NCBI GenBank assembly: GCA_017470345.1
Contig: JAFUEP010000020.1
Location: forward strand, 1 to 64,000
Direction: 5' to 3'
DNA from: Prevotella sp.
Lineage (GTDB): Bacteria; Bacteroidota; Bacteroidia; Bacteroidales; Bacteroidaceae
Length of the DNA stretch: 64,000 nucleotides
Translations under genes and position numbers: made by a program
The notes under the pieces: generated by a model
What the model saw: only the letters and a program-made list of their open reading frames with translations
Told to the model about the DNA's origin: nothing
Databases searched by the model: none
In this document: positions 43,264 through 51,450 of the stretch, one piece after another
How the letters are laid out: every line of letters starts with the position of its first letter
Position numbering within the stretch: position 1 is the first letter of the stretch

Positions 43264-44172
43264 TTAATTTATGCTTCGTGTCCCCATTGCCCTGTTCTTC
43301 TGTTTCGTCGGCGAAACGCCTCGCTGCTTTTTGAAGAAGCGCGACAGATGGGCCTGCGACGAGAACCCCATCAACGAGGCAATCTCCTTCAGCGAGTGTG
43401 GGGTGGTGGTCAGCAGACGCTCAATCTCGGTCGTGATGCGCTCGTCGATCACGGACTTTGGCGAACGGTTGGCAATTCTTCGGGTGACTTGTCCTAAGTA
43501 GCGAGGGCTGACGTTGAGCTGCTCGGCATAGAACGCCACGTCGGCATAGCGGCGGAAGAACCGCTCCACGGCTGCGATGAATTGTCTGTATAGCTCGTCG
43601 GCCCGACAGCTCGTGACGGCATAGCCTGTAGGTGTGCTGCCCGTCAGCTGTCGTGCTTGCCTCAGTGCCTCGGTGGGCTGCAGGCCGCGACCCAGCAATA
43701 CGGCTGTCGCAGCCGACAGACGGTTGACCTGTCCGTGCGGGCCTTCAGGACGTGGCCTCAGCACCATCGTGCAAAGAGGCAGGATGAGGCGCTGGATGGA
43801 TTCGTTGACCTCGTCGGACACCAGCCGTTCACCCCGAACCGACTCCACTAGCGGGGCATAGACCACATGCTGGGGCCGATAGCTGCGGATGACGTCTGCA
43901 ATGACCTCGACGACGTCGGTGCGGCGTAGCAGTCCGATCTTCACCACTTGCGGCTGCAAGTCGTTGACGATAGCTTCCATCTGCAATCTGACGGCCGTGG
44001 CAGGCAGGTCGTAGAACTCCTGAATGCCTAGTGTGTTTTGGGCCGTGACAGAGGTAACGACCGATACGGGCGTAGCTCCCATTTCGCCGATCAACCTGAT
44101 GTCGGCCTGAATGCCCGAGCAGCAGGTGCCGTCGCTGCCGGTGATGGTCAGTATGGTTGGTGTCTGGTTCAT
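43264..44172 (-). CDS. Degenerate ThiD/pyridoxal-kinase-like domain fused to AraC DNA-binding domain
   Basis: From the start at 44172 the product has 302 residues. Residues 1-165 resemble HMP-phosphate/pyridoxal kinases: TILTITGSDGTCCSGIQADI (GSDSSGGAGIQAD in active enzymes), GATPVSVVTSVTAQNT, VVKIGLL. The DPV and TPN motifs are altered (YAPLVES; VLRPRPEG), the GTGC catalytic/anion-hole motif is replaced by HGQVN, and about 70 residues are missing between them, so kinase activity is unlikely. Residues about 200-295 are an AraC helix-turn-helix (DVAFYAEQLNVSPRYLGQV; SLKEIASLMGFSSQAHLSRFFKK). It is the first gene of the pdxS-pdxT operon and has a good promoter. I infer a B6- or pyrimidine-sensing regulator of that operon. 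Confidence 0.85.
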   Translation of the reverse strand: MNQTPTILTITGSDGTCCSGIQADIRLIGEMGATPVSVVTSVTAQNTLGIQEFYDLPATAVRLQMEAIVNDLQPQVVKIGLLRRTDVVEVIADVIRSYRPQHVVYAPLVESVRGERLVSDEVNESIQRLILPLCTMVLRPRPEGPHGQVNRLSAATAVLLGRGLQPTEALRQARQLTGSTPTGYAVTSCRADELYRQFIAAVERFFRRYADVAFYAEQLNVSPRYLGQVTRRIANRSPKSVIDERITTEIERLLTTTPHSLKEIASLMGFSSQAHLSRFFKKQRGVSPTKQKNRAMGTRSIN

Positions 44173-44195
44173 TGATGTCGCTGTTTTTGTGGGTG

Positions 44196-44227
44196 CAAAG
44201 TAACTGAAAACAATCGAGCCCTGCAAA
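44196..44227 (-). promoter_or_regulatory. Promoter of the ThiD-like/AraC-pdxS-pdxT operon
   Basis: On the minus strand TTTG (44224-44227) and TTACTTTG (44196-44203, one base off TAnnTTTG) are spaced by 20 bases. The start codon is 23 bases beyond the -7 element. Confidence 0.65.
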
Positions 44228-44276
44228 TGCAGTTCCTGTTCTGCAAAAAGAAAGTACAATATCGATAAAAAAGAAT

Positions 44277-44341
44277 CACGAATTTAAGAATTTGAGAACT
44301 TGCTTATTCAAAGTCAACATTCTCAAATTCTCAAATCCGTG
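44277..44341 (-). terminator. recA terminator built of inverted 8-base repeats
   Basis: On the plus strand 44277-44299 (CACGAATTTAAGAATTTGAG and three more bases) is nearly the reverse complement of 44319-44341. Each arm consists of 8-base units of the GAATTTGA kind. On the minus strand the hairpin follows the recA stop by 17 bases and is followed by TTCTTTTTTA. Confidence 0.75.
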
Positions 44342-44358
44342 AAGTCCCAATGATGTGT

Positions 44359-45393
44359 TTATGCCTGCTCGGCTGTCAGCTTTTCCATGATCTGGGCCTC
44401 CAGCTCGTCGCAGAGCTCGGGGTTGTCCTTGAGGAGCTGCTTGGTGGCGTCGCGTCCCTGGGCCAGCTTCGAGTCGCCGTAGGAGAACCACGATCCGCTC
44501 TTCTTGATGATGCCATATTCGACGCCGAGGTCGACGATCTCGCCAATTCTCGAGATGCCTTCGCCGAAGGTGATTTCGAACTCAGCCTTGCGGAAGGGTG
44601 GGGCGACCTTGTTCTTGACGACCTTCACGCGCACCTGATTGCCGATGACCTGATCGCCGTCCTTGATGGAGGTGACGCGGCGGATGTCGAGGCGGACGGA
44701 AGCGTAGAACTTGAGGGCATTGCCGCCCGTGGTCGTCTCGGGGTTGCCGAACATGACGCCGATCTTCTCGCGCAGCTGGTTGATGAAGATGCAGGTGGTG
44801 TTGGTCTTGGCGATGGTCGAGGTGACCTTGCGGAGAGCCTGGCTCATCAGTCGGGCATGCAGTCCGACGGCCGAGTCGCCCATGTCGCCCTCGATCTCCT
44901 TCTTGGGCGTGAGTGCAGCCACGGAGTCGATGACGATGATGTCGATGGCGGCCGAACGGATGAGCTGGTCGGCAATCTCGAGGGCCTGCTCGCCGTTGTC
45001 GGGTTGCGAGATGAGCAGGTTGTCGACGTCGACGCCCAGCTTCTGGGCATAGAAGCGGTCGAAGGCATGCTCAGCGTCGATGAACGCCGCGATGCCGCCA
45101 GCCCGCTGTGCCTCGGCGATGGCGTGGATGGCGAGCGTCGTCTTACCTGACGACTCGGGGCCGTAGATCTCGATGATGCGTCCCTTGGGATAACCGCCGA
45201 CGCCGAGTGCGGCATTGAGGGCGATGGATCCTGTGGGGATGACGTCGACGTTCTCTATCTGTTCGTCGCCCATGCGCATGATGGAGCCTTTGCCGAAGTC
45301 CTTCTCGATCTTCGACATGGCGGCCTGCAGGGCCTTCAGCTTCTCGCTCTGTGGGTTGAGGGCCTCATTACCCTCAGTTTCTTTCTTTGCCAT
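44359..45393 (-). CDS. recA: Recombinase RecA
   Basis: This 344-residue protein forms filaments on single-stranded DNA and drives strand exchange and the SOS response. It has Walker [11 protein letters not shown] near 74, the Walker B region [12 protein letters not shown] near 148, the L2-loop area [21 protein letters not shown] near 205, read as [20 protein letters not shown], and the usual short variable C-terminus. It starts only 39 bases after the stop of the carboxynorspermidine synthase gene on the same strand, so it may be transcribed from that promoter. I see no own -7 element in the gap. Confidence 0.98.
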   Translation of the reverse strand: MAKKETEGNEALNPQSEKLKALQAAMSKIEKDFGKGSIMRMGDEQIENVDVIPTGSIALNAALGVGGYPKGRIIEIYGPESSGKTTLAIHAIAEAQRAGGIAAFIDAEHAFDRFYAQKLGVDVDNLLISQPDNGEQALEIADQLIRSAAIDIIVIDSVAALTPKKEIEGDMGDSAVGLHARLMSQALRKVTSTIAKTNTTCIFINQLREKIGVMFGNPETTTGGNALKFYASVRLDIRRVTSIKDGDQVIGNQVRVKVVKNKVAPPFRKAEFEITFGEGISRIGEIVDLGVEYGIIKKSGSWFSYGDSKLAQGRDATKQLLKDNPELCDELEAQIMEKLTAEQA

Positions 45394-45432
45394 AGTGTAC
45401 GGTGTGGAATGGTTTTGATGTTTTGATTGATT

Positions 45433-46674
45433 CTACAGTTCCAGGTCGACGTCGTGCAGTTCGTGCCAGGGCAGACCCTGGAGGTTGAGCTGCTCGAGGA
45501 ACGGATCGGGATCGAACTCCTCGACGTTGAAGACGCCGGGCTTGCGCCAGAGGCCCTTGCAGAACATCATGGCGCCGATCATGGCGGGCACGCCCGTGGT
45601 GTAGCTGACGCCCTGCATGCCCGTCTCCTCGTAGGCGGCGCGGTGGGAGCAGTTGTTATATATATAATAGGTGTGCTCCTGGCCGTCCTGTCCGATGCCG
45701 CGGATGCGGCAGCCGATGCTGGTCTGGCCCTCATAGTTCTCGCCGAGGTCCTGCGGGTTGGGCAGCACGGCCTTGAGGAACTGCAGGGGCACGATCTTCA
45801 CCTTGACCGTCTTGCCCGAGCCGTCGGCCAGCGGAGCCTCGTACGTGACCTCGTCGATGCGGCTCATGCCGATGTTCTGGATCACTTCGAGGTGCTTCAG
45901 GTATTGCTGTCCGAAGGTCATCCAGAAGCGTGCGCGGCGGATGGTGGGATAGTTCAGCACGAGCGACTCGATCTCCTCGTGGTGGAGCAGATAGCTGTCG
46001 CGCGGTCCGATCTCGGGATAGGTTAGGTCCTTATGGATTTCGAGTGGCTCGGTCTCCACCCACTGGCCGTTCTCCCAGTAGAGTCCCTTCTGGGTGATCT
46101 CGCGGATGTTGATTTCGGGGTTGAAGTTGGTGGCGAAAGCCTTGTGATGGTCGCCGGCGTTGCAGTCGACGATGTCGAGATACTGGATTTCCTTGAAGTG
46201 GTGCTTGGCGGCATAGGCGGTGAAGATGCTCGTCACGCCCGGGTCGAAGCCGCAGCCGAGGATGGCCGTCAGTCCGGCCTCGCGGAAGCGCTCGCGATAG
46301 GCCCACTGCCATGAGTATTCGAAGTGGGCCTCGTCCTTGGGCTCATAGTTGGCCGTGTCGAGATACGAGCATCCGCAGGCCAGACAGGCGTCCATGATGG
46401 TCAGGTCCTGATAGGGCAGGGCGAGGTTGACCACCAGGTCGGGCTTATAGCTCGAGAAGAGCGCCTTCAGCTGCTCCACGTCGTCGGCGTCGACCTGTGC
46501 GGTCTGTATGGGCATCGTGTAGCCCTTGGCATGGATGGCCTCGACGAGCGCGTCGCACTTCTGCTTGCGGCGTGATGCAATCATGAACTCGGTGAAAACT
46601 TGCGGATTCTGTGCTATCTTGAATGCCGCAACGGTAGCGACGCCTCCGGCGCCGATCATCAGGATTCTGCTCAT
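45433..46674 (-). CDS. Carboxynorspermidine synthase (saccharopine dehydrogenase family)
   Basis: From the start at 46674 the product has 413 residues: NAD(P)-binding MIGAGGVATVAAFKIAQ, the motif VVNLALPYQDLTIMDACL near 85, ILGCGFDPGVTSIFTAYA near 135, and an end with GCRIRGIGQDGQEHTYYIYN and YTTGVPAMIGAMM. It reduces the Schiff base in spermidine/norspermidine synthesis; lysine-pathway saccharopine dehydrogenases are related. The frame stays open 49 codons further to an ATG at 46821 which follows a -7 element (TAACTTTG, about 46855-46862), and the first 35 of these codons look coding. So the protein may carry an N-terminal extension. The family start is the shorter one given here. Confidence 0.88.
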   Translation of the reverse strand: MSRILMIGAGGVATVAAFKIAQNPQVFTEFMIASRRKQKCDALVEAIHAKGYTMPIQTAQVDADDVEQLKALFSSYKPDLVVNLALPYQDLTIMDACLACGCSYLDTANYEPKDEAHFEYSWQWAYRERFREAGLTAILGCGFDPGVTSIFTAYAAKHHFKEIQYLDIVDCNAGDHHKAFATNFNPEINIREITQKGLYWENGQWVETEPLEIHKDLTYPEIGPRDSYLLHHEEIESLVLNYPTIRRARFWMTFGQQYLKHLEVIQNIGMSRIDEVTYEAPLADGSGKTVKVKIVPLQFLKAVLPNPQDLGENYEGQTSIGCRIRGIGQDGQEHTYYIYNNCSHRAAYEETGMQGVSYTTGVPAMIGAMMFCKGLWRKPGVFNVEEFDPDPFLEQLNLQGLPWHELHDVDLEL

Positions 46675-46953
46675 TGTTCTTTTTTCTTCGATTATGTTGA
46701 TTTGTTGTTGTCTGTTGTCGCGCTGTGCGTACCAGAAGTTAATCATGTCGCCACGCTCGCCCTCCTTGCGGCCGGCAATGGTGTTGTCGAAATTGCGGTT
46801 GAGTCGGAATATCTTTCCCATAGAGGTTTTTCCTTTTGCGTGTGGATTGATGTTGCAAAGTTAGCAAAAAAGTGAGAAACGGCAAAACTTTCGGCCGATT
46901 ATTTCTCGAACGTAGCGGGAAGTGGCTGTCAGCGCGATGCGTGATGGGAGATA

Positions 46954-47041
46954 ATGAAGCGGTCCTTTGAGGCCGGAGAAGCGGTCCTTTGGCAGTCGAG
47001 AAGCGGTCCTTTGTGACCCGAGAAGTGCCGCTTTGTTTTTG
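46954..47041 (+). repeat. Cluster 2 of the 22-base repeat (four units)
   Basis: Units start at 46954, 46976, 46998 and 47020. The common part is GAGAAGCGGTCCTTTG; the AAG-N5-CTT cores have N5 = CGGTC three times and then TGCCG. The units cannot form the perfect unit-to-unit pairs seen in the other clusters. It lies between the conserved hypothetical gene (47139) and the carboxynorspermidine promoter. Confidence 0.85.
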
Positions 47042-47050
47042 AGAGAAGAA

Positions 47051-47093
47051 GTGGACGCACCCCACACGCGAGCAATGCGTGGGGTGCGTCCAC
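47051..47093 (-). terminator. Strong hairpin after the 47139 gene
   Basis: GTGGACGCACCCCAC (from 47051) pairs perfectly with GTGGGGTGCGTCCAC (ending 47093). On the minus strand it follows the stop of the hypothetical gene by about 45 bases and is followed by TTCTTCTCTC, a weak T-run, so it is a probable but imperfect terminator. Confidence 0.6.
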
Positions 47094-47138
47094 CTTATTC
47101 TATAGAATGAGCCGATGACGTCCGACGGCTGAGAGAAA

Positions 47139-47738
47139 TCAGGCGTCGGGACGTATCTCGTCAGACTTGATGCCGAGGGCCGACAGAAGCGAATAGCCCA
47201 GGATTTCCTGAGCGAAGGCTCCGCCCTGCATGGGCTGCATGGCAAAGACGGTGATGTGCTTGTCGGCTGTGTCGGCTTGCTGTATCGTGGCGCGCACCTG
47301 CGGGTAGTGCTGCTCGTCGGGCACGACCATGATGCGCTTGACGTCAGGTTGCGACATAAGGAAGGCGAGGGTGTCAGTCATCAGTTGCTGCTTGCCGGCA
47401 ATGGCTTCCGTGGGGACACTGTTGAAGACGAACTCGCCCAGGGGGCTGCGGAAGGCCTGGCCAGTGAGCTGGCTGGCGTAGTGGGCCGGCACGAAGTTGC
47501 GAAGCTCCGCATGGTCTTTCTCGTGGATGAGAATGACGTTGGTCTGATGGTCGCCCTCGCGCAGACCGCCGTCGAGGGCGATGCACTCAGCCCATCGGGC
47601 CATGTCGGCCTGCTGGATGCGGCGGCCGAGCATGCGCTCGAAGTTGACGATGAGGTCGAAGGCCACGCGGTCGATGTGGTCGGCGTCGGCCAGTATGACG
47701 TTCTCGGCCCACTTAGGGGATTGCTGCTGTGTTGTCAT
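47139..47738 (-). CDS. Conserved Bacteroidales hypothetical protein (possibly DUF6621 family)
   Basis: This 199-residue soluble protein has no signal peptide or membrane segment. It starts MTTQQQSPKWAENVILADADHID and holds a His-rich middle (HEKDHAELRNFVPAHYASQL) and a C-terminal half with VKRIMVVPDEQHYPQV and HITVFAMQPMQGGAF. I recall similar proteins in Bacteroides and Prevotella annotated only as a domain of unknown function, and am not sure of the number. It is a single-gene unit ending in a strong hairpin, divergent from rhaD. The function is unknown. Confidence 0.7.
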   Translation of the reverse strand: MTTQQQSPKWAENVILADADHIDRVAFDLIVNFERMLGRRIQQADMARWAECIALDGGLREGDHQTNVILIHEKDHAELRNFVPAHYASQLTGQAFRSPLGEFVFNSVPTEAIAGKQQLMTDTLAFLMSQPDVKRIMVVPDEQHYPQVRATIQQADTADKHITVFAMQPMQGGAFAQEILGYSLLSALGIKSDEIRPDA

Positions 47739-47925
47739 GAGTGTATTTTTATTTAGACGGCAAAGTTACGAAGAAAAGTTGGATTGGCAAAGGGAAGGCT
47801 GCGAAATTGATATAAATCAAGCGAAAAGTCATATATTTGGGGTTAAAAATCAAATTGTGGTGCTTCGTCACAAGGAATTGATATAACTTTGCAACCGAAA
47901 TCAATTAACTCAAGGAATAACAAGT

Positions 47926-48735
47926 ATGAAAAGTATATTGGAGGGACGCCCAGCCTTGAAGGCCGAGGTCTATAAGATTGCAGAGGTCGCCGGCTATCTG
48001 TGGCAGAACGGATGGGCCGAGCGCAACGGCGGCAACATCACTGTGAACGTGACTGACCTGGTGGACGACGAAATCCGTCAGCTGCCTGCCATCAGCGAGG
48101 TGAAGCAGATCGGCGTCAAGCTGCCAGCCCTGAAAGGCTGCTACTTCTATTGCAAGGGAACGGGCAAGCGCATGCGCGACCTGGCCCGCTGGCCGATGGA
48201 CAACGGTTCCGTCATCCGCATCCTCGACGATTGCGCATCGTATGTCATCATTGCCGACAACGCCGTGATGCCGACGAGCGAGCTGCCCAGCCACCTGACC
48301 GTCCATGCCCACCTCATCGAGAGCGGCTCGCCCTATAAGGCTACGGTCCACACGCATCCCATCGAGCTGGTGGCCATGAGCCACAACCGCGCCTTCCTGG
48401 GCAAGGATGTGCTGACGAAGATCCTGTGGTCGATGATTCCTGAGACGAAGGCTTTCTGCCCGCTGGGTCTGGGCATCGTGCCCTATACGTTGCCTGGCTC
48501 GAACGAACTGGCCGACGCTACGCTGAAGGAGCTCGAGGACTACGACGTAGTCATGTGGGAGAAGCATGGCGTCTTTGCCAAGGGTCTCGACGTGATGGAT
48601 GCCTTCGACCAGATCGACGTGCTCTCGAAGAGTGCCAAGATCTACATCAATGCCAAGGCCATGGGCTTCGAGCCTGAGGGCATGAGCGACGAGCAGATGA
48701 AGGAGATGACGAAGGCATTCAACCTGCCCCGTTAA
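47926..48735 (+). CDS. rhaD: L-rhamnulose-1-phosphate aldolase
   Basis: This 269-residue class II aldolase splits rhamnulose 1-phosphate into dihydroxyacetone phosphate and lactaldehyde. It has EVAGYLWQNGWAERNGGNITVNVT (read as AERNGGNITVNVT) near 30, the zinc histidines in LTVHAHLIES and THPIELVAMSHNR, and the YDVVMWEKHGVFAKG block near 205 with the third histidine. A -7 element TAACTTTG lies at 47884-47891. It is separated from the other rhamnose genes by ompA and stands on the other strand, yet completes the pathway with the isomerase and kinase at 51572-55061. Confidence 0.95.
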   Translation: MKSILEGRPALKAEVYKIAEVAGYLWQNGWAERNGGNITVNVTDLVDDEIRQLPAISEVKQIGVKLPALKGCYFYCKGTGKRMRDLARWPMDNGSVIRILDDCASYVIIADNAVMPTSELPSHLTVHAHLIESGSPYKATVHTHPIELVAMSHNRAFLGKDVLTKILWSMIPETKAFCPLGLGIVPYTLPGSNELADATLKELEDYDVVMWEKHGVFAKGLDVMDAFDQIDVLSKSAKIYINAKAMGFEPEGMSDEQMKEMTKAFNLPR

Positions 48736-48826
48736 TATATATAGAAGGAGAAAGCATAGATTTAAAAACGAAAACAACTACTGACTACATATAATCATTA
48801 TTACTTACTATTTAGTGAAACAGAAG

Positions 48827-48857
48827 AGCCCCCGCCGCTGTGAAGCGCCGGGGGCTT
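48827..48857 (+). terminator. Hairpin between rhaD and ompA
   Basis: AGCCCCCG and CGGGGGCT form a GC-rich stem with CGC/GCG inside, between the convergent rhaD and ompA genes. T-runs beside it are short (TTAATCGTTTT). Confidence 0.65.
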
Positions 48858-48886
48858 AATCGTTTTGGAAAGGGGTGGGGGAGCGA

Positions 48887-49966
48887 TTACTCGCCCACCA
48901 CGATGACGACGCGGTTGTCGTCGTTGTTGGCAAACGGCTGCACGGTGTCGCCCTTCGACTCAGTCGAGATGCGGCTGGCCTTGATGCCCTTCTTGACGAG
49001 GATGTCCTTCACGGTCTTCACGCGCTGGTCGGAGAGACGCTTGTTGATGGCCGTCGTGCCAGTGCCCTTGTCAGCATAGCCGACGAGCGAAATCTTGGCG
49101 TTGGGGTTCTCGTTGGCAAACTTCACGATGGCGTCGATCTTGCTGTTCTGAACGTCCTTGACGTCGCTCTTGGCCAGTTCGAAGAAGATGTTCTCGGCCA
49201 CCTTGGCAGGCTTCACGACGGGCTTCGGCTCTTCCTTCTTGGGCTGGGGAGCGGGCTTCGGCTCTTCACGCTTGGGCTGGGGAGCGAGCTCAGCCTTGGG
49301 CTCCTCGACGGGCTCAGCCACGACGGGAGCTACGGGAGCGGCCTTCTTGGCCTTCTTGAATCCGAACTTGTAGGTGATGCCGGCCATGGCGTAGGGCCAC
49401 CACTTGTTGTTGTCGTGCAGGCCCTCGTTCTTCTGGCGCACGTAGTTGGTGCCGGCCTCGAGGTTGAAGCCCCAGTGCTTGGCGATGTTGAAGTCGAGCT
49501 GGCCGCCGACCTTCCAGGCTGTGTTCCAGCGGTCGCCACCCTCAGAGATGCTGTAGGCATAGTTGTCAACCCAAGAGTGGGGGACGGCCAGGTTGAAGGG
49601 GGCTCCGGCAATGGCAATGACGTTGACCAGATTGTTGCGGTTGGGGAAGAACACGTTCGACAGGTTGAACATCATGTCGAGATCGATGTTGCCGATCTTG
49701 CTCTTGTATTCGTCACCGCCGGGCAGTTCGGCCTTCCATGTGCTACCATTGGCTTGCAGGCGCAGACCGAACACCTGTGTGAAGTTGTAACCGATGTTCA
49801 GTGCTGCCATGGGGCTCCACTTGCGGTCGATACCTTCACCATTGTAGGCTCTCATCACACCACCCTGCACGCCGATGAAGGCATGAGGATAATTGCTCTC
49901 TTGCTGAGCATTCATGTTGATGGCAAAGAACATAGCCATCATGGTAAGAATAAATTTGTACTTCAT
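48887..49966 (-). CDS. OmpA-family outer membrane protein
   Basis: This 359-residue protein has a signal peptide (MKYKFILTMMAMFFAINMNA), an N-terminal beta barrel (residues about 25-200: FIGVQGGVMRAYN, LNIGYNFTQVFGLRLQANGS), a Pro/Lys/Glu-rich linker with repeated EEPKPAPQPK (about 205-245), and a C-terminal OmpA peptidoglycan-binding domain (about 250-359) with FANENPNAKISLVGYADKGTG and NKRLSDQRVKTVKDILVKKG. It anchors the outer membrane to the wall and is normally abundant. A textbook promoter is at 50009-50040. The 43-base leader and position by the rhamnose genes give no special role. Confidence 0.95.
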   Translation of the reverse strand: MKYKFILTMMAMFFAINMNAQQESNYPHAFIGVQGGVMRAYNGEGIDRKWSPMAALNIGYNFTQVFGLRLQANGSTWKAELPGGDEYKSKIGNIDLDMMFNLSNVFFPNRNNLVNVIAIAGAPFNLAVPHSWVDNYAYSISEGGDRWNTAWKVGGQLDFNIAKHWGFNLEAGTNYVRQKNEGLHDNNKWWPYAMAGITYKFGFKKAKKAAPVAPVVAEPVEEPKAELAPQPKREEPKPAPQPKKEEPKPVVKPAKVAENIFFELAKSDVKDVQNSKIDAIVKFANENPNAKISLVGYADKGTGTTAINKRLSDQRVKTVKDILVKKGIKASRISTESKGDTVQPFANNDDNRVVIVVGE

Positions 49967-50008
49967 AAATAATTGTTTATAGAATTAAATGACATTTAAT
50001 TTCCGTTG

Positions 50009-50040
50009 CAAAGATAATGCGTTTTTTCGTACAAAACAAA
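50009..50040 (-). promoter_or_regulatory. Promoter of the ompA-like gene
   Basis: On the minus strand TTTG (50037-50040) and TATCTTTG (50009-50016) are spaced by exactly 20 bases. The start codon is 43 bases beyond the -7 element. Confidence 0.8.
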
Positions 50041-50099
50041 TTTTTGTGACGAAAAAACGCATTTATCAGCGAAATCGATTGTTTTTTATCCGCTTTTTC

Positions 50100-51434
50100 T
50101 CAGAAATTCTCACCGTAGCGCTCCTTGACGATGTCGTCGAGCGAACGGCCACGTGTGTTGGGCATGCCGAGCAGACCTACGACGAGCGACACGGCCAGCA
50201 GGGCTATCATGCAGTAGGCCGCAAGGGTGAAGCCTTCGCCGTTCTCACCATAGATGAAGGTGAAGATGAGGCCCCACAGAGCCGACAGTCCGCGCACGAT
50301 GAAGAACATCAGTCCCTGGGCGCCGGCACGGAACTTGGCCGGGAAGAGCTCAGAGCCCCATAGGGCATAGAAGATCTGCACGGAGCTGCCGTTGTTGATG
50401 CCCCAGAGGATGGTGAACAGCCAGATGCCTCCAATGGTCTGCACGCCGCCTCCGATGATGAGCAGCCATGCCGTCAGGGCGGCCACGAGTCCGAAGACGT
50501 AGAAGAACCGATGGGCCACCTTGTCGACGAAGAACGAGATGATGAACGTGGTGACGACGACGAAGACCCAGCTGACGCAGCTCAGCATGTTGGCCGTCTC
50601 GTTGCTCAGTCCGCCGGCCGTCTCGTAGATGTGAGGCATGAAGAAGCCCATCACCGAGGCCACGAGGTTCCACGACAGGTAGATGGCAGCGAGGAAGGCG
50701 ACGGTCCTGACGGCTATCTTGTTGGTGAACAGCATCTTGATGTTGTCCACGATGCCACTCTTGTCGACAGCTTTCTGGGCCGTGTATTCCTTGCTCTCCT
50801 CGAGCTGACGCTGCAGGGTCCAGGCGATGAAGGCGACGATGAAGAGCGTCAGGAAGACCACACGCGAGGAGAAGACCTCGACGGCAGCCTGCGCCGCGTC
50901 AGCGCCGATGATGGCATGTGCCAACGACTCCACAGGTCCATAGAGCACGCCGCCCGGAGCGAGGAGCATGCCGAAGAAGAGGATGAACATCGGTCCGAGA
51001 CCCCACGACATCTGCGAGATGCAGATGTTGCGGCCGCGGTTGCCCACCTCCGACGACTCAGAGATGTAGGTCCAAGAGGCCGGCACGCCCACGCCGACGG
51101 AGATGCCCGTGATGAGGAATCCTGCGAGCAGCATGGGATAGCTGAAGGAGAACATCACGATGAGCACGCCGAGCATGTAGACCAGCAGGTTGTAGGTGAA
51201 GATGAACTTGCGTCCGAACTTGTCGGCCAGGAATCCGCCGATGATGGCACCGATGGCGGCGCCCAGCGCGTTGGCACTTAGGGCGTTGAGCCATCCCAGA
51301 TGCATCTCGGACAGCCCGAGGTAGTTCTGCCAGAGCGTGATGCCGCTTGATCCGGCCACGATGGCGCCTGCATCCAGATAATTGTTGAGAGACACCGCCA
51401 GGGTGCTCTTCAAGCTTCCACTTTTCTTTGCCAT
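50100..51434 (-). CDS. MFS sugar transporter, probably for L-rhamnose
   Basis: This 444-residue protein has twelve predicted helices. Features are NNYLDAGAIVAGSSGITLW in helix 1, the loop 2-3 motif GFLADKFGRKF near 65, SWTYISESSEVGNRGRNI near 125 and a C-terminal VVGLLGMPNTRGRSLDDIVKERYG (read as MPNTRGRSLDDIV) as in sugar porters. It is the last gene of the rhaB-isomerase-porter run on the minus strand, 137 bases after the isomerase, with an inverted 8-base array between them. Rhamnose is the likely substrate from position only. Confidence 0.87.
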   Translation of the reverse strand: MAKKSGSLKSTLAVSLNNYLDAGAIVAGSSGITLWQNYLGLSEMHLGWLNALSANALGAAIGAIIGGFLADKFGRKFIFTYNLLVYMLGVLIVMFSFSYPMLLAGFLITGISVGVGVPASWTYISESSEVGNRGRNICISQMSWGLGPMFILFFGMLLAPGGVLYGPVESLAHAIIGADAAQAAVEVFSSRVVFLTLFIVAFIAWTLQRQLEESKEYTAQKAVDKSGIVDNIKMLFTNKIAVRTVAFLAAIYLSWNLVASVMGFFMPHIYETAGGLSNETANMLSCVSWVFVVVTTFIISFFVDKVAHRFFYVFGLVAALTAWLLIIGGGVQTIGGIWLFTILWGINNGSSVQIFYALWGSELFPAKFRAGAQGLMFFIVRGLSALWGLIFTFIYGENGEGFTLAAYCMIALLAVSLVVGLLGMPNTRGRSLDDIVKERYGENF

Positions 51435-51450
51435 ACTTTATTTTATTTTC

